The position numbers and the translations under genes were made by a program. From assembly GCA_902984215.1 (NCBI GenBank), contig CADWAF010004648.1:1-17241 (forward strand): 17,241 nt of DNA, read 5' to 3'. Under the pieces are notes generated by a model. It saw only the letters and a list, made by a program, of their open reading frames with translations, did no database searches and was not told the origin of the DNA. This DNA comes from Willaertia magna (Eukaryota > Heterolobosea > Eutetramitea > Acrasida > Naegleriidae). Shown here piece after piece: positions 1-9,700 of this stretch (its first letter is position 1; each line of letters opens with the position of its first letter).

Positions 1-115
1 TTTTATTCTCTTGCAAAAACACTTTCATTTTGTATTATAAAATAATAATAATTATAATACAAACCATAATTATAACGTTTAATTATTTAAATATTGATTA
101 TAATTTTTAAAATAG
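1..115 (+). other. 3' part of an intron in the MADS-box gene
   Basis: This very AT-rich stretch has no open frame leading into the exon; an in-frame TAA lies at 108-110. It ends in a plausible acceptor, AATAG at 111-115. The donor lies outside the window. The exon that follows starts with the third base of a codon, which would complete a Gly codon just before HVYTFAT, as in SRF-family proteins (TGHVYTFAT). The intron call therefore rests on family alignment plus the AG site. Confidence 0.7.
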
Positions 116-338
116 TCACGTGTATACTTTTGCAACACCAAAATTACAACCTTTAATTACTCAAACAGAAGGTAAAAATTTAATACAACAATGTTTAAAT
201 GCACCAGAAATGTCAGCTAATCAACAACAATTAGATGAACAAGATGAAGATGACGAAGAAGATTATGATGATAGTCAACAACAACAATTTATGGCAAAAC
301 AACAACAACAAATGATGTATAATAATTATTATCAATAA
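116..338 (+). CDS. SRF/Mcm1-type MADS-box transcription factor, C-terminal exon (partial)
   Basis: This is the last exon of a type I MADS-box DNA-binding factor of the SRF/Mcm1 class, which acts as a nuclear dimer on CArG-box-like promoters. The translation opens with HVYTFATPKLQPLIT, followed by EGKNLIQQCLNAPE. This matches the end of the MADS box and the SAM extension of SRF (HVYTFATRKLQP, ALIQTCLNSP) and yeast Mcm1 (VYTFSTPKFEP, NLIQACLNAP). The DNA-contacting MADS half lies to the left of the window. After the conserved part comes an acidic run (DEQDEDDEEDYDD), then Gln-rich runs ending in NNYYQ and a TAA. The order conserved block, acid tract, poly-Q is the same as in Mcm1. The tail is short, about 45 residues, unlike the long activation domain of animal SRF. 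Which dictyostelid Srf paralogue this is cannot be told from the tail, so no symbol is given. Confidence 0.85.
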
Positions 339-412
339 TTATATTATTTATTTATATTTTTTTACAGTTGTAATAATACAACAATTTTTACCTAGTGATT
401 TTTTTTTAAATA

Positions 413-418
413 TTTATT
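413..418 (-). terminator. Polyadenylation signal for the repeat-protein gene
   Basis: TTTATT on the + strand reads AATAAA on the - strand, about 110 bases beyond the TAG stop at 527-529. A second candidate is at 347-352, which already lies beside the stop codon of the convergent MADS gene. Confidence 0.4.
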
Positions 419-445
419 ATGTGAAATATTTTAAATTGTAATTTT

Positions 446-455
446 AATAAATAAA
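446..455 (+). terminator. Polyadenylation signals for the MADS-box gene
   Basis: Two overlapping AATAAA hexamers (446-451 and 450-455) lie about 110 bases after the TAA at 336-338, at a normal distance for 3' end formation. Confidence 0.5.
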
Positions 456-526
456 AACTTTACAAAATCTTTTTTTTTTGAACTGATTCATCAGTTGACC
501 AACTAACTGATTATTATTGTTAATTA

Positions 527-3500
527 CTATTCTTTTGCATTAGGAGAACTTTTTGTTCTTGACAATTTACTAACAAGATTTCCAAAAACAGATTTCTTTG
601 GAGATATACTTTTTGTGGCACTATCTCTAACGGGTATATTATTGTTTTCCACTGTAATACTATCACTAAAGCTAACACTTCCACCAACAGATGTACCACT
701 ATTATTACTTGTTGTTATGCTACTATTATTATTTACAGAAGGAGATGTTACATTAGTAGCAGTAAGGGGTGGTGGAGTATTGCCACCACTATTCATTGTC
801 ACATCTATTAAGGCAGTATTATTATTATTAATTGCAGTATTAGATGAAGAAGTAGAAGGGGTAGTAACAGTTGTTGTAGATGTTGTGGGTGTCGTTGATG
901 AATTAAATAAATCATTATTCATTATATCTTTCACAGCATTAATATTATTATCAATTCTATTTCTCAAAGCATTTAAAGGTAATGATTTTCTATTTCCAGC
1001 TTGTAAACCACTAAAACCTTGTAAATTCTTTAATAACTTTTCATCTGTACTATTCGTTGGTAAAGCAACTAAAAATCCATTATTTCTATTTCCCTCTCTG
1101 CCCATCATTCTTGTTCTATTATTATTATTACTAACATTTCCAACCAATTGATTATCAAATGTATTATTATTGTGGTTATTATTATAGTTATTAAGCATAC
1201 CAACTAAATTGGTAGTTGAGGCCATCTTTGTTAATGCAGCAGAAGAGAAAGATTTTGATAGTAATGTAGTTGGAGGAGCAGTATCTGATTTTATACTTGA
1301 ATTTCTACTCCTTCTCTTTCCACCACTACTGCTATTATTACCACTTAGACCAACGTTGGTTTCAAAAGTGTTATCAAAATAGTTATTATTAACACTTCCA
1401 ACACTATACATTGAGGCAGAAGAAGAAGAACGTCCATCTGAAACTTCACTTAAACTAGGTACAGGTGAAAATCTAGTAACTTTCTTTTGTTCTTCAACAA
1501 ATTCTTCAATTTGTTGTCTTTTAAAATCTTTATTGCCACTACCACCACTTCCATTACTCATCATTGACGTATTTAAAATATTATTATCATTATTACCTTG
1601 TTCAACAGCTAGTGTAGTTGATACAACTGTAGATGTAGCAGATGTGGATGTAGTAGAAGTAAATGTAGGAGGCATTCGTTGTCCATATTGAAAGATAAAA
1701 TCAATTTCTTTTAAAATTGAATTATCCTTCTTTTCCTTAATAACTTGTACAATTAAATTTAATTTATTTTCCATTGAAGTTAAAATATCAGATTGAGATT
1801 TAATAAGACCAGTAAATTTCTTTTTTAATTTATCAGTTTCTGAAATTAATTGTTTAGCTTTTTCAACAGGTTCTGTTAGGGTTGTCATTTCATTTTGTAA
1901 ATTTGTTAAATTTTCTTTTAATTTATTGTAATCTTGTTGTGATTGTGATTGTGACTTTTCTTGTAAAGATTTACATTCAGTTTGTAAATTATTAAATAAA
2001 TGTAATTGTTCTTTAATATCTAAATTTAATTTGTTATTTAAATTTTTTAAATTTTCAATTTCTAAATTTTTATTTTTAATTTCATTAAAGTTATCTTCAT
2101 TTAGTTTTCTGATTTGTAATTCTTTTTCATTCACAAGTTTTAAAATTTCCAAGTTCTTTTCTTTTTGTAATAATTCTTTATCATTTTCTAAATTAGCTAA
2201 TTTTATTTTAAATTCATTTTCTAAATTTAAAAGTTCAACATTTTTTAAGTTTTTTAAATTTAAATTTTCATCTGTTAATATTTTTATATTTTTAGTTAAA
2301 TTTGAATTTTCTAAAATTATTTTCTTATTTAAATCTTTATTTTCTGTTAATTTTCTTTTTAAATCATTAATTTGTAAATTCATTTCATTTTCTTTATTTT
2401 GTAATAAATTTTCCATTTTTAATAAAAATGATTCATTTAAATGATTTATATTTTGTTTTAAACTTTCATTTTCTAATTTTAAATTTATATTTATCTTTTT
2501 GTAATCAGATTTTTTATTTTTTAATTTCTCAATCTTTTCTTTTAGTTTAGATTTTAATTGTATTAAATATTCTTGTAAATTTTTGTTTTCAAAATCTAAA
2601 CTTTTATCATGTTGTAATTTTTCCTTTTCTGTCATTACGTTTTGCATAAAAAAATCATTAAATTGTCCCTTTACAATTTCATTAATTAGTATTTCAACTT
2701 TTTGCGAAAAATTATTTTCTTTTATATTTAAATTATTTGATGAAATTTTAAATGTTTTTTGTAAATTTTGTAAAATATCTTCTTCTAAATTATTTTCTTC
2801 AGTATTAACTTGTTTATTTTTCATTTTAATTCTATCTGTATTTATTTCCTTACTTTCTAAAAATAATAAATGTTCTGTATTTACATACTTGTTTTCATTT
2901 AGTATTATTTCTGTACTTGTAAAATTATCTTTTGTTGGGTTATTATCAGTCATTGTATAATTATTTACAATATCTATACATTCAGTGTTACAATATTTAC
3001 TTTCTTGATTTAGTATTTCTGTATTTGTTTGTTTACTCTCTATATTAGGAACATCCGTATTAATTTGTTTACTTTCAAAAACTGGAATATCTGTATTACA
3101 ATACCTACTCTCTAAATTTAAAATATCTGTATTCGATTGCTTGTTTTCCATACTGATATTTTCAGTGTTACTAAATTTGTTATCTGTACTTAAAATCTCT
3201 GTATTTATCTCTTTATTAGAGCACTCCACTTTCTTTACTTCTTCTGTCATAATGTATTTATCTTCATGAGACACCTTTTCAGTATTACAATCCTTATTTT
3301 TCAAAACTATTGACTCGGTTCCACAATTTTTATCCTCGGATTGTACTGTTAAATCATCTGTATTACTGAATTTGTTTTCTGTTGATAATATTTCTGTATT
3401 CATTTCTCTATTTATACTCTCCGCTTTATCTACTAGCTCTGTCATAATGTACTTATCTATACATTCAGGTTTCTTTACTTCTTCCACTTCTGTCATGATT

Positions 3501-6193
3501 GATTTTTCTTCGTGAGGCACATTTTCAGTATTGCAATTTTTGTTATGAAATGTTAATACGTCCGTATTGCAATCCTTATTCTTTAAAACTATAACATCGG
3601 TTCCACAATTCTTATCTTCAGATAAAATTGTTAAATCTTCAGTTTTACAACCTTTATCTTCCAACTTTAAAATTTCTGTGTTACAATCCTTATTTTTTAC
3701 AACAACACAATCAGTTCCACAATTTTTATCTTTTGACTGTATTGTTAAATTATCTGTATTACAGTCTTTATGCTCTAATGATGGTTTAGTCTCCATTTCT
3801 GTCATACTGGCTTTATGTTCTTGAGGCACATTATCAGTATTACAAATTTTGTTTTCTAACCTTAGTACCTCTGTATTACAATCCTTATTTTTTAAAACTA
3901 CATAATCAGTTCCACAATTTTTGTTATGCAACGTTAAAACATCGGTATTGCTTTCCTTATTTTTTAAAATCAAGTAATCAGTTCCACAATTCTTATCTTC
4001 AGACAAAATTTTTAAATTTTCTGTATTACAATCCCTATCTTCTAAAACCACAGAGTCAGTTCCACAATTCTTATCTTCTAATGGTATTTCTAAACAATCT
4101 GTATTACTACATTTATTTTCTGTACTTAATATATCAGTATTCATTTCTTTATTTGTACTTTCCACTTTATCAACCTCTGTCATTATGTATTTATCTTTGA
4201 GAATCACGCTTTCAGTATTACAATCCTTGTTTTTTAAAACTACTGAATCAGTTCCACAATTTTTATCTTCAGACACTGTTGTTAAAATTTCTGTGTTGCT
4301 GCACTTATTGTTAGTTCTTAATACATCTGTATTCATTTCTTTATTCATGCATTCTACTTTGTATAAATCTGTATTACTGAATTTGTTTTCTGTTTTTAAT
4401 AATTCTGTATTCATTTCACGATTTATGCACTCGGGTTTCTTTACTTCTTCCATTTCTGTCATAATTGATTTTTCTTCATTTTGTAAATTTTCAGTGTTGC
4501 AATTTTTGTTTTCTAAAGTCACAACTTCAGTATTGCAATCCCCATTTTTTAACACCACATAATCAGTTCCACAGTTTTTATCTTCCAATACTATTTCTGT
4601 ATTACAATACCTACTTTCTAGATTTATAATATCTGTACTTAATTGTTTGTTTTCCATATTGATATTTTCAGTATTACTGAATTTATTATCTGTACTTAAT
4701 ATATCTGTATTCATTTCTCTATTTATACTCTCCACTTTTTTTATCTCCTCTACCTCTGTCATAATGTATTTATCTTCGAGAGTATTGTTATGAAATGTTA
4801 AAATATCCGTATTAGAATCCTTGTTTTCCAAAATTATTGAATCAGTTCCACAATTCTTATCTTCCGATAGCATTAAACCTTCAGTATTACAATATTTATC
4901 CTCTAGTGGTGTTTTTAAATTTTCTGTGTTACAATCTTTATCTTCCAATAATAGTTTGGGATTTTCATCTTCTAAAATTGGAAATCTATCTGTCATTGTA
5001 CTGATATGATTAAATAGAGCAGATATTGTATTACTTTCTTTGTTCAATAAAACTAGTGGTTCTGTCATACTTCCTTGATTTGCTGTTATTTCTCTTTCTG
5101 TCATTGTTGAGTTAGTTGTGGTTATGGAGGTTTTAAATTGACGTACAAACTCCAAAAACAAAGTATCATCAGTCATTATTCCTGTATTAAAATGTTGAAA
5201 AATATCTGTTATAGTAAATTTATTGCTACACTCTTGGGTTTCCGTATTTGTGTAACTTTCTTTATTAGAAATTTCTGTCATTGTAAAAATTTCTTTATTT
5301 GTTAAAATATCAGTCATTGTAAAATTATTGATTAAATCTATTGTATCTGTATTACAAAATCTATTCTCTAAATTAATTATATTTGTATTACAATTCTTAT
5401 TCTGAAATTTCACAATATCTGTATTTGAAGATTTATTTTCTAAATCTATAACATTTGTATTTGTTTCTGAATTCATTAAAATTTTATTGGGAATATTCTC
5501 TATATCAACCATACTTTCTTTATCTTCACTGGGTATATTTTCTGTATTTGTTGTTTTACTTTGTAAAAGAATTTCCTTTTTAAACTTGTTATTTAAAATT
5601 AAATTATTTAAAAAATTTATAAATAACACATTTTGATCATTTATTACATTATCAAAATTATTTTTTAAAAGTGTAATTATTGTTTTCAATTTAAAAAATT
5701 CTTCCTTAATTTCTTTAATTTGTGTAAAATATATTTTATTTAAATTATTTTTAAATACTTTATTTTCATTTTCTTTTTTTTGTAAATTTTGTAAATATTG
5801 TAATTCATTTTGTAAAGATAATAATTTTGAAGATAATTCTAAATTAATTAATTGTAATTCCTTTATAGGTAAATTATTTTTATTATTACTATTACTTGGC
5901 GTTTTAATACCATCACTTATCTCATTATTTACATTATTTAATAAACGATTATTAATACCCAAAAAAGAAGGCGTTTGTTTTAAGGGTGTATCATTATTAA
6001 ATAAATTTTGAGGCGTATTATTTATTTCATTATTAGCGGAAATGTTATGAACTAGAAAAGGAGAAGAAGACAATGTAGAAGAAGAAGAAGAAGATAAGGA
6101 TGAAGAATTTGAAGACAAAAAGGGATTGGCCTGATTAGGCTTAGGAATATCTAACGTCGGTTTTAAATTCTCTTTCAATTCTTTTCTTTTCAT
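527..6193 (-). CDS. Large coiled-coil protein with about 70 T-[D/E] short-motif repeats
   Basis: This is one uninterrupted frame of 1888 residues starting at the ATG at 6193-6191, preceded by A-rich bases, and ending in TAG. I do not recognise the family. Regions in order: 1-110, Ser/Asn-rich with TP sites (TPLK at 69-72 fits the CDK consensus); 111-215, coiled coil rich in Leu, Asn and Lys; 216-1131, an array of short motifs with consensus [C/S/M/T]-[N/G/M]-T-[D/E], then about eight residues often ending in ENK or EDK; 1140-1500, a long coiled coil; 1505-1888, low-complexity Ser/Thr/Asn with basic patches and SPKK at 1864-1867. There is no signal peptide or membrane segment, so a cytoplasmic, cytoskeletal or nuclear scaffold is likely. 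Motifs such as TMTD and IMTE resemble the LC8 dynein-light-chain site of myosin Va (TMTD), so an LC8-binding scaffold is my leading guess, unproven. A KNL1-type kinetochore protein is a weaker alternative because no C-terminal RWD-like region is apparent. An E2F-like site lies near the start. Confidence 0.85.
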   Translation of the reverse strand: MKRKELKENLKPTLDIPKPNQANPFLSSNSSSLSSSSSSTLSSSPFLVHNISANNEINNTPQNLFNNDTPLKQTPSFLGINNRLLNNVNNEISDGIKTPSNSNNKNNLPIKELQLINLELSSKLLSLQNELQYLQNLQKKENENKVFKNNLNKIYFTQIKEIKEEFFKLKTIITLLKNNFDNVINDQNVLFINFLNNLILNNKFKKEILLQSKTTNTENIPSEDKESMVDIENIPNKILMNSETNTNVIDLENKSSNTDIVKFQNKNCNTNIINLENRFCNTDTIDLINNFTMTDILTNKEIFTMTEISNKESYTNTETQECSNKFTITDIFQHFNTGIMTDDTLFLEFVRQFKTSITTTNSTMTEREITANQGSMTEPLVLLNKESNTISALFNHISTMTDRFPILEDENPKLLLEDKDCNTENLKTPLEDKYCNTEGLMLSEDKNCGTDSIILENKDSNTDILTFHNNTLEDKYIMTEVEEIKKVESINREMNTDILSTDNKFSNTENINMENKQLSTDIINLESRYCNTEIVLEDKNCGTDYVVLKNGDCNTEVVTLENKNCNTENLQNEEKSIMTEMEEVKKPECINREMNTELLKTENKFSNTDLYKVECMNKEMNTDVLRTNNKCSNTEILTTVSEDKNCGTDSVVLKNKDCNTESVILKDKYIMTEVDKVESTNKEMNTDILSTENKCSNTDCLEIPLEDKNCGTDSVVLEDRDCNTENLKILSEDKNCGTDYLILKNKESNTDVLTLHNKNCGTDYVVLKNKDCNTEVLRLENKICNTDNVPQEHKASMTEMETKPSLEHKDCNTDNLTIQSKDKNCGTDCVVVKNKDCNTEILKLEDKGCKTEDLTILSEDKNCGTDVIVLKNKDCNTDVLTFHNKNCNTENVPHEEKSIMTEVEEVKKPECIDKYIMTELVDKAESINREMNTEILSTENKFSNTDDLTVQSEDKNCGTESIVLKNKDCNTEKVSHEDKYIMTEEVKKVECSNKEINTEILSTDNKFSNTENISMENKQSNTDILNLESRYCNTDIPVFESKQINTDVPNIESKQTNTEILNQESKYCNTECIDIVNNYTMTDNNPTKDNFTSTEIILNENKYVNTEHLLFLESKEINTDRIKMKNKQVNTEENNLEEDILQNLQKTFKISSNNLNIKENNFSQKVEILINEIVKGQFNDFFMQNVMTEKEKLQHDKSLDFENKNLQEYLIQLKSKLKEKIEKLKNKKSDYKKININLKLENESLKQNINHLNESFLLKMENLLQNKENEMNLQINDLKRKLTENKDLNKKIILENSNLTKNIKILTDENLNLKNLKNVELLNLENEFKIKLANLENDKELLQKEKNLEILKLVNEKELQIRKLNEDNFNEIKNKNLEIENLKNLNNKLNLDIKEQLHLFNNLQTECKSLQEKSQSQSQQDYNKLKENLTNLQNEMTTLTEPVEKAKQLISETDKLKKKFTGLIKSQSDILTSMENKLNLIVQVIKEKKDNSILKEIDFIFQYGQRMPPTFTSTTSTSATSTVVSTTLAVEQGNNDNNILNTSMMSNGSGGSGNKDFKRQQIEEFVEEQKKVTRFSPVPSLSEVSDGRSSSSASMYSVGSVNNNYFDNTFETNVGLSGNNSSSGGKRRSRNSSIKSDTAPPTTLLSKSFSSAALTKMASTTNLVGMLNNYNNNHNNNTFDNQLVGNVSNNNNRTRMMGREGNRNNGFLVALPTNSTDEKLLKNLQGFSGLQAGNRKSLPLNALRNRIDNNINAVKDIMNNDLFNSSTTPTTSTTTVTTPSTSSSNTAINNNNTALIDVTMNSGGNTPPPLTATNVTSPSVNNNSSITTSNNSGTSVGGSVSFSDSITVENNNIPVRDSATKSISPKKSVFGNLVSKLSRTKSSPNAKE
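2801..5548 (-). repeat. Degenerate in-frame minisatellite, basic unit 36 bases (12 residues)
   Basis: It encodes residues 216-1131 of the large coiled-coil protein. I counted about 70 copies of the tetrad [C/S/M/T/I]-[N/G/M]-T-[D/E], including three with Asn or Ile in the last place. Two runs are strictly periodic at 12 residues: T positions near 258-306, and ten consecutive motifs from 998 to 1106. The middle has spacings mostly of 10-17. On the + strand the repeat shows as recurring TCTGTATT, TCAGTATT and TCAGTTCC strings. Unit length stays a multiple of three, so the frame has been kept throughout. Confidence 0.9.
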
Positions 6194-6747
6194 TTTTAAG
6201 TTATTTGTTTTACCGTACTTTCTTTTTTGGCGCCAATTACGGGTTAGCAGAAAAAACTGGCGGTTAAACGTTTTAAGTTTTTTTTGAACCTCATCGTTAA
6301 TAAATTAAAATTAATAAAGAGTTTAATAGCTAGTTGGAACAACTTTAATTAATAATGATATTCAAATAGATAGATAGATTTGCTTTTAATCTTTCTTTGA
6401 TTGTAATTGAAACTCTGATTATTTCAGTCATTTTTTCTATTCGAAATGATTAGGTATCATAGCGCAATGTAGATGTTTTCTTTTCGGAACGATTGTAATT
6501 CTATTATTTCATATGAATTTATTGTTCTTCATTATAAAGCCTTCATTCTTTTCCAAAACGTCAACCTGAATAATTCAAACATCTTCTTCTTCTTCATCGG
6601 AAAGAAGAACAAGAAAAAAAAAATTCAAATGTTTTATTGACCTTTCGAAAAAAAAAATAAAACAACATTCATTCTATTAATTAATTCAAAGGATTTATTT
6701 AACATTAAAAAAAAAACAAGAACGGAATTATTAACAAATAAAACAAA
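6194..6747. promoter_or_regulatory. Divergent promoter region between the repeat-protein gene and WDR3
   Basis: These 554 bases separate two start codons pointing apart. They contain an E2F-like palindrome at 6227-6236 and a related GGCGG at 6259-6263 on the repeat-protein side. There is a short (TAGA)3 run at 6367-6378 and a CTT-rich patch near 6582-6597. A-tracts (for example near 6613-6624 and 6705-6716) lead to an A-rich context just before the WDR3 ATG. I see no convincing ORF or RNA gene in it. Confidence 0.6.
6227..6236. promoter_or_regulatory. E2F/DP-type site
   Basis: TTGGCGCCAA is a perfect palindrome preceded by T's, giving TTTGGCGC, which fits the E2F/DP consensus TTTSSCGC. It lies 34 bases upstream of the repeat-protein ATG and stands out in AT-rich DNA. 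A second GC patch, CTGGCGGTTAAAC at 6257-6269, could be a weaker site. This suggests cell-cycle-phased expression of the repeat protein; function is inferred from the match alone. Confidence 0.5.
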
Positions 6748-9700
6748 ATGGTACATTCTTATTATCGTATTCTTTACGATCAAATGGTAGGTATTTTAGC
6801 CTCACCATATGCCTCTATACATTATAGTTCAAATAAAGATATTATTTATACACCATTATTACATATGATTGGTATTTTTAATAAAAGAAGTAATGAATTA
6901 ATTGATATAATATTACCAGAAGATGAATCATACTATAGTAATGTAGATTATACTATAAAACATAGTAATATAACATGTTTACAATTAAGTAAAGATAAAA
7001 ACTTTTTAGCAGCCGGTTTTCAAAACGGAAAAGTTTTTATCTACAATTTACAAAAAAAAGAACAAGTTTTATTTTCAACGGGTCATTCAAGTGCAGTATC
7101 TTATCTAGCCTTTAATAAAGATAATTCATTGTTAGTTAGTGGTGGAGATGATACAGATATCGTAATGTGGGATATTATTGCAAGTTCTTCAAAATTTAGG
7201 TTAAAAGGACATAAAGGTAGAGTTACGGGTTTAATCTTTTTAGAGAAATCTAATGCTTTAATTAGTTGTAGTAAAGATATGTTAATTAAGATATGGGAAT
7301 TATCTACATGTCATTGTGTTCAAACTTTAATTGGAAGTAGAAATGAAATTTGGAATATTGTTATTGATGAGAATGAAAAGTTTTTATTAGCTGGAAGTGT
7401 AGATCAAGAAATTAGAGTTTGGGATATTGAAGGCTATCATAAGACTAACATTATTAAGCCTTTAACTTCCGAAGAAAATAATGAAGAAAATAATAAGGAA
7501 GATAATAAAGAAGAAGAGGATGAGGCAGCTATGGAAGAAGAAAATTTAGCCTTTTATCATTTCGATCCAGTCTTTTTAGGAACTTTAAAAAGAAAGGATG
7601 AAACTAGAATTTTACAAATGAAATTTATTAAAAATTATTTAATTTTATTAGGAAGTGAATCTAAATTTATTGAAATATTTAAAGTTAGAAATCCATTAGA
7701 AAGGAAATTAAAATTAAAGAAATCTAAAAATAAGGAACTTACGGAAAAATCGCCAAATGTTGTTTTTAAATATAGAGGACAAATTTCTTCAGAAACGGTA
7801 ATTCGTTCATTTGATTTTAAATTGGCTAATAAAGAAGAAGAGGAAGAACAAAAGAATGAAAGTAATAATACTGTTAATAACAATACTAAGGATAAGATTG
7901 AGTTTTATTTGATTTTATCAACTTTAAGAAATTCGATTGAAGAGTTTGATTCAAAAAGTAATTTGGTGAAAAGTATTTCACATATGGGACATTCTTCACC
8001 AGTTCGTGATATTAAAATAGCAAGTGATTCAAGTGTGTTTCTTACATTATCAAATAAGGAAATGTATATTTGGAATTTATCTACAAGAATAACAAATAGT
8101 AATGCAAATAATAAAGCTAGAGGTATTGCTTCTTTTTTAGGTAGATCGGTGGAAGATGACGAAAATGCAGAAGATGAAGAAGAAGATGACAGTTCTGATA
8201 GTAATGGAATAACTAAAAAGGGTAAATTATTAAAAAGAATCGAAATGGAAAATGCTTTGACATGTCAATTTGTTCCAAATACAAATAATAGATATATTAT
8301 TGTTGGAACAAAGAATGGAAGTTTACAAATGGTTGACGCTAATAGTTGTGAAATTATTTTTACTACAAAAGGCCATGAAGGACCAGTTCATGGAATTTCA
8401 ATTGTTAATGAAAATGATTATGAAACTGGTACTAGTGGTTCTTTACGTAAAGCAGCACCTAAACTAGGGGATTTAACTGGTATTGCTTTATATACATGCA
8501 GTTCTGATAAACAATTAAAACAGTGGGAATTTACAACTGTTGTTAATAATAATACTTCTTCTTTGGGTGTAGTATTAACAAATACATTAGAGATGAATGA
8601 AGAGATTTTAACGTGTAAAGCAACTAACAAATATTTAGCTCTTTCTTTAATAGATAATACAGTTAAAGTATTTTATAGAGATAGTTATAAATTTTTATTT
8701 TCTCTATATGGACATAAATTACCAATTAAATCAATAGATATATCAAGTGATGAAAAATTAATTATAACAGGTAGTGACGATAAAAATATTAAAATTTGGG
8801 GATTAGATTTTGGTGATTGCCATCGTTCAATATTTGGACATGAACAAGGAATTACAAATTTACAATTTGTTTATCAAACTCACTATTTCTTAAGTACATC
8901 TAAAGATGGTAATGTTAAATATTGGGATGCAGATAATTTTGAATTAATTCAACATATTAATCATTCATTTATTTCTAAAAGTCCAATATGGTGTATTGAC
9001 GCAACTAAAAATGGTAAAACTATTATATTTAGTGGCCACGAAAGAGGAATATATTTATTTAAAATGTCAAATGAATTATTATTTTTGGAAGAAGAAGAAG
9101 AACGTAGATTTGAAGAAGAACAATTAAAGAATTTACCTAATTCACAACAATTTAAAGATATTTCTAGAAATACAAATGAAGGAGTAGAACATGCCGGTAG
9201 AAGAACAATTGAAACTATTAGAGATGGTGAAAAATTAATGGAAAATTTAGATGTTGCAATGTTAGGTGATTTAAAACATCCACTATTGATGGGTTTAAAG
9301 ATTGATGAATATGTTTGGAAATGTTTATTAAGGATAGCTAGATCTGATTTAGATATTGTTTTATCTATTTTACCATTTTCTTATGCTTATTTCATTTTAC
9401 AAAATTTAAGATTATTATTGCAAAAGAATTATAATGTTGAATTAATTACTAGAATTATAATTATTTTATTAAATATACATTTTAAACAAATGATTTTAAA
9501 TGAAAATGATAAAGAAATGTTTAATTTATTGAATGATTTAAATTCACTTTTAAGAAATAATTTACAAAATTTTGTTACAAAAATTGGTTATAATATTGCT
9601 GCATTAGATTTTGTTAAAAATAGAATGAAGAATGAACAATTATTTATGGAAAATATTCCAAACATACCAAATACTAATAATAAAGTAAAATCATACAGAG

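Larger units (their letters stand above)
339..526. other. Convergent 3' intergenic region
   Basis: These 188 bases lie between two convergent stop codons. They hold probable 3' ends for both genes. On the + strand there are two overlapping AATAAA hexamers at 446-455. On the - strand there are TTTATT (AATAAA in reverse) copies at 413-418 and 347-352. Long T tracts are also present. I see no ORF or RNA gene here. Confidence 0.6.

Noticed and set aside
615..5009. Several plus-strand open frames of 60-180 codons across the repeat-protein gene
   Set aside because: They are shadows of the minus-strand gene. They are low in diversity (runs of Phe, Ser, Leu, Val mirroring Asn, Lys, Glu codons) and repeat with the array; none resembles a known protein.
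2801..5548. KNL1/Spc105-type MELT array of a kinetochore protein
   Set aside because: The motif has T followed by D/E and Asn, Gly or Met before it, not M-[E/D]-[L/I]-T. I also see no RWD-like domain after the coiled coil. It remains a weaker alternative to the LC8 reading.
2801..5548. CRISPR array or non-coding satellite
   Set aside because: The period is 36 bases but units are degenerate, have no unique spacers, and keep one reading frame throughout with coding-type variation.
6367..6378. TAGA tetranucleotide repeat
   Set aside because: Only three units, too short to treat as a meaningful microsatellite.
8270..8630. Small open frames on both strands inside WDR3
   Set aside because: They overlap clear WD40 coding sequence and show no family features.
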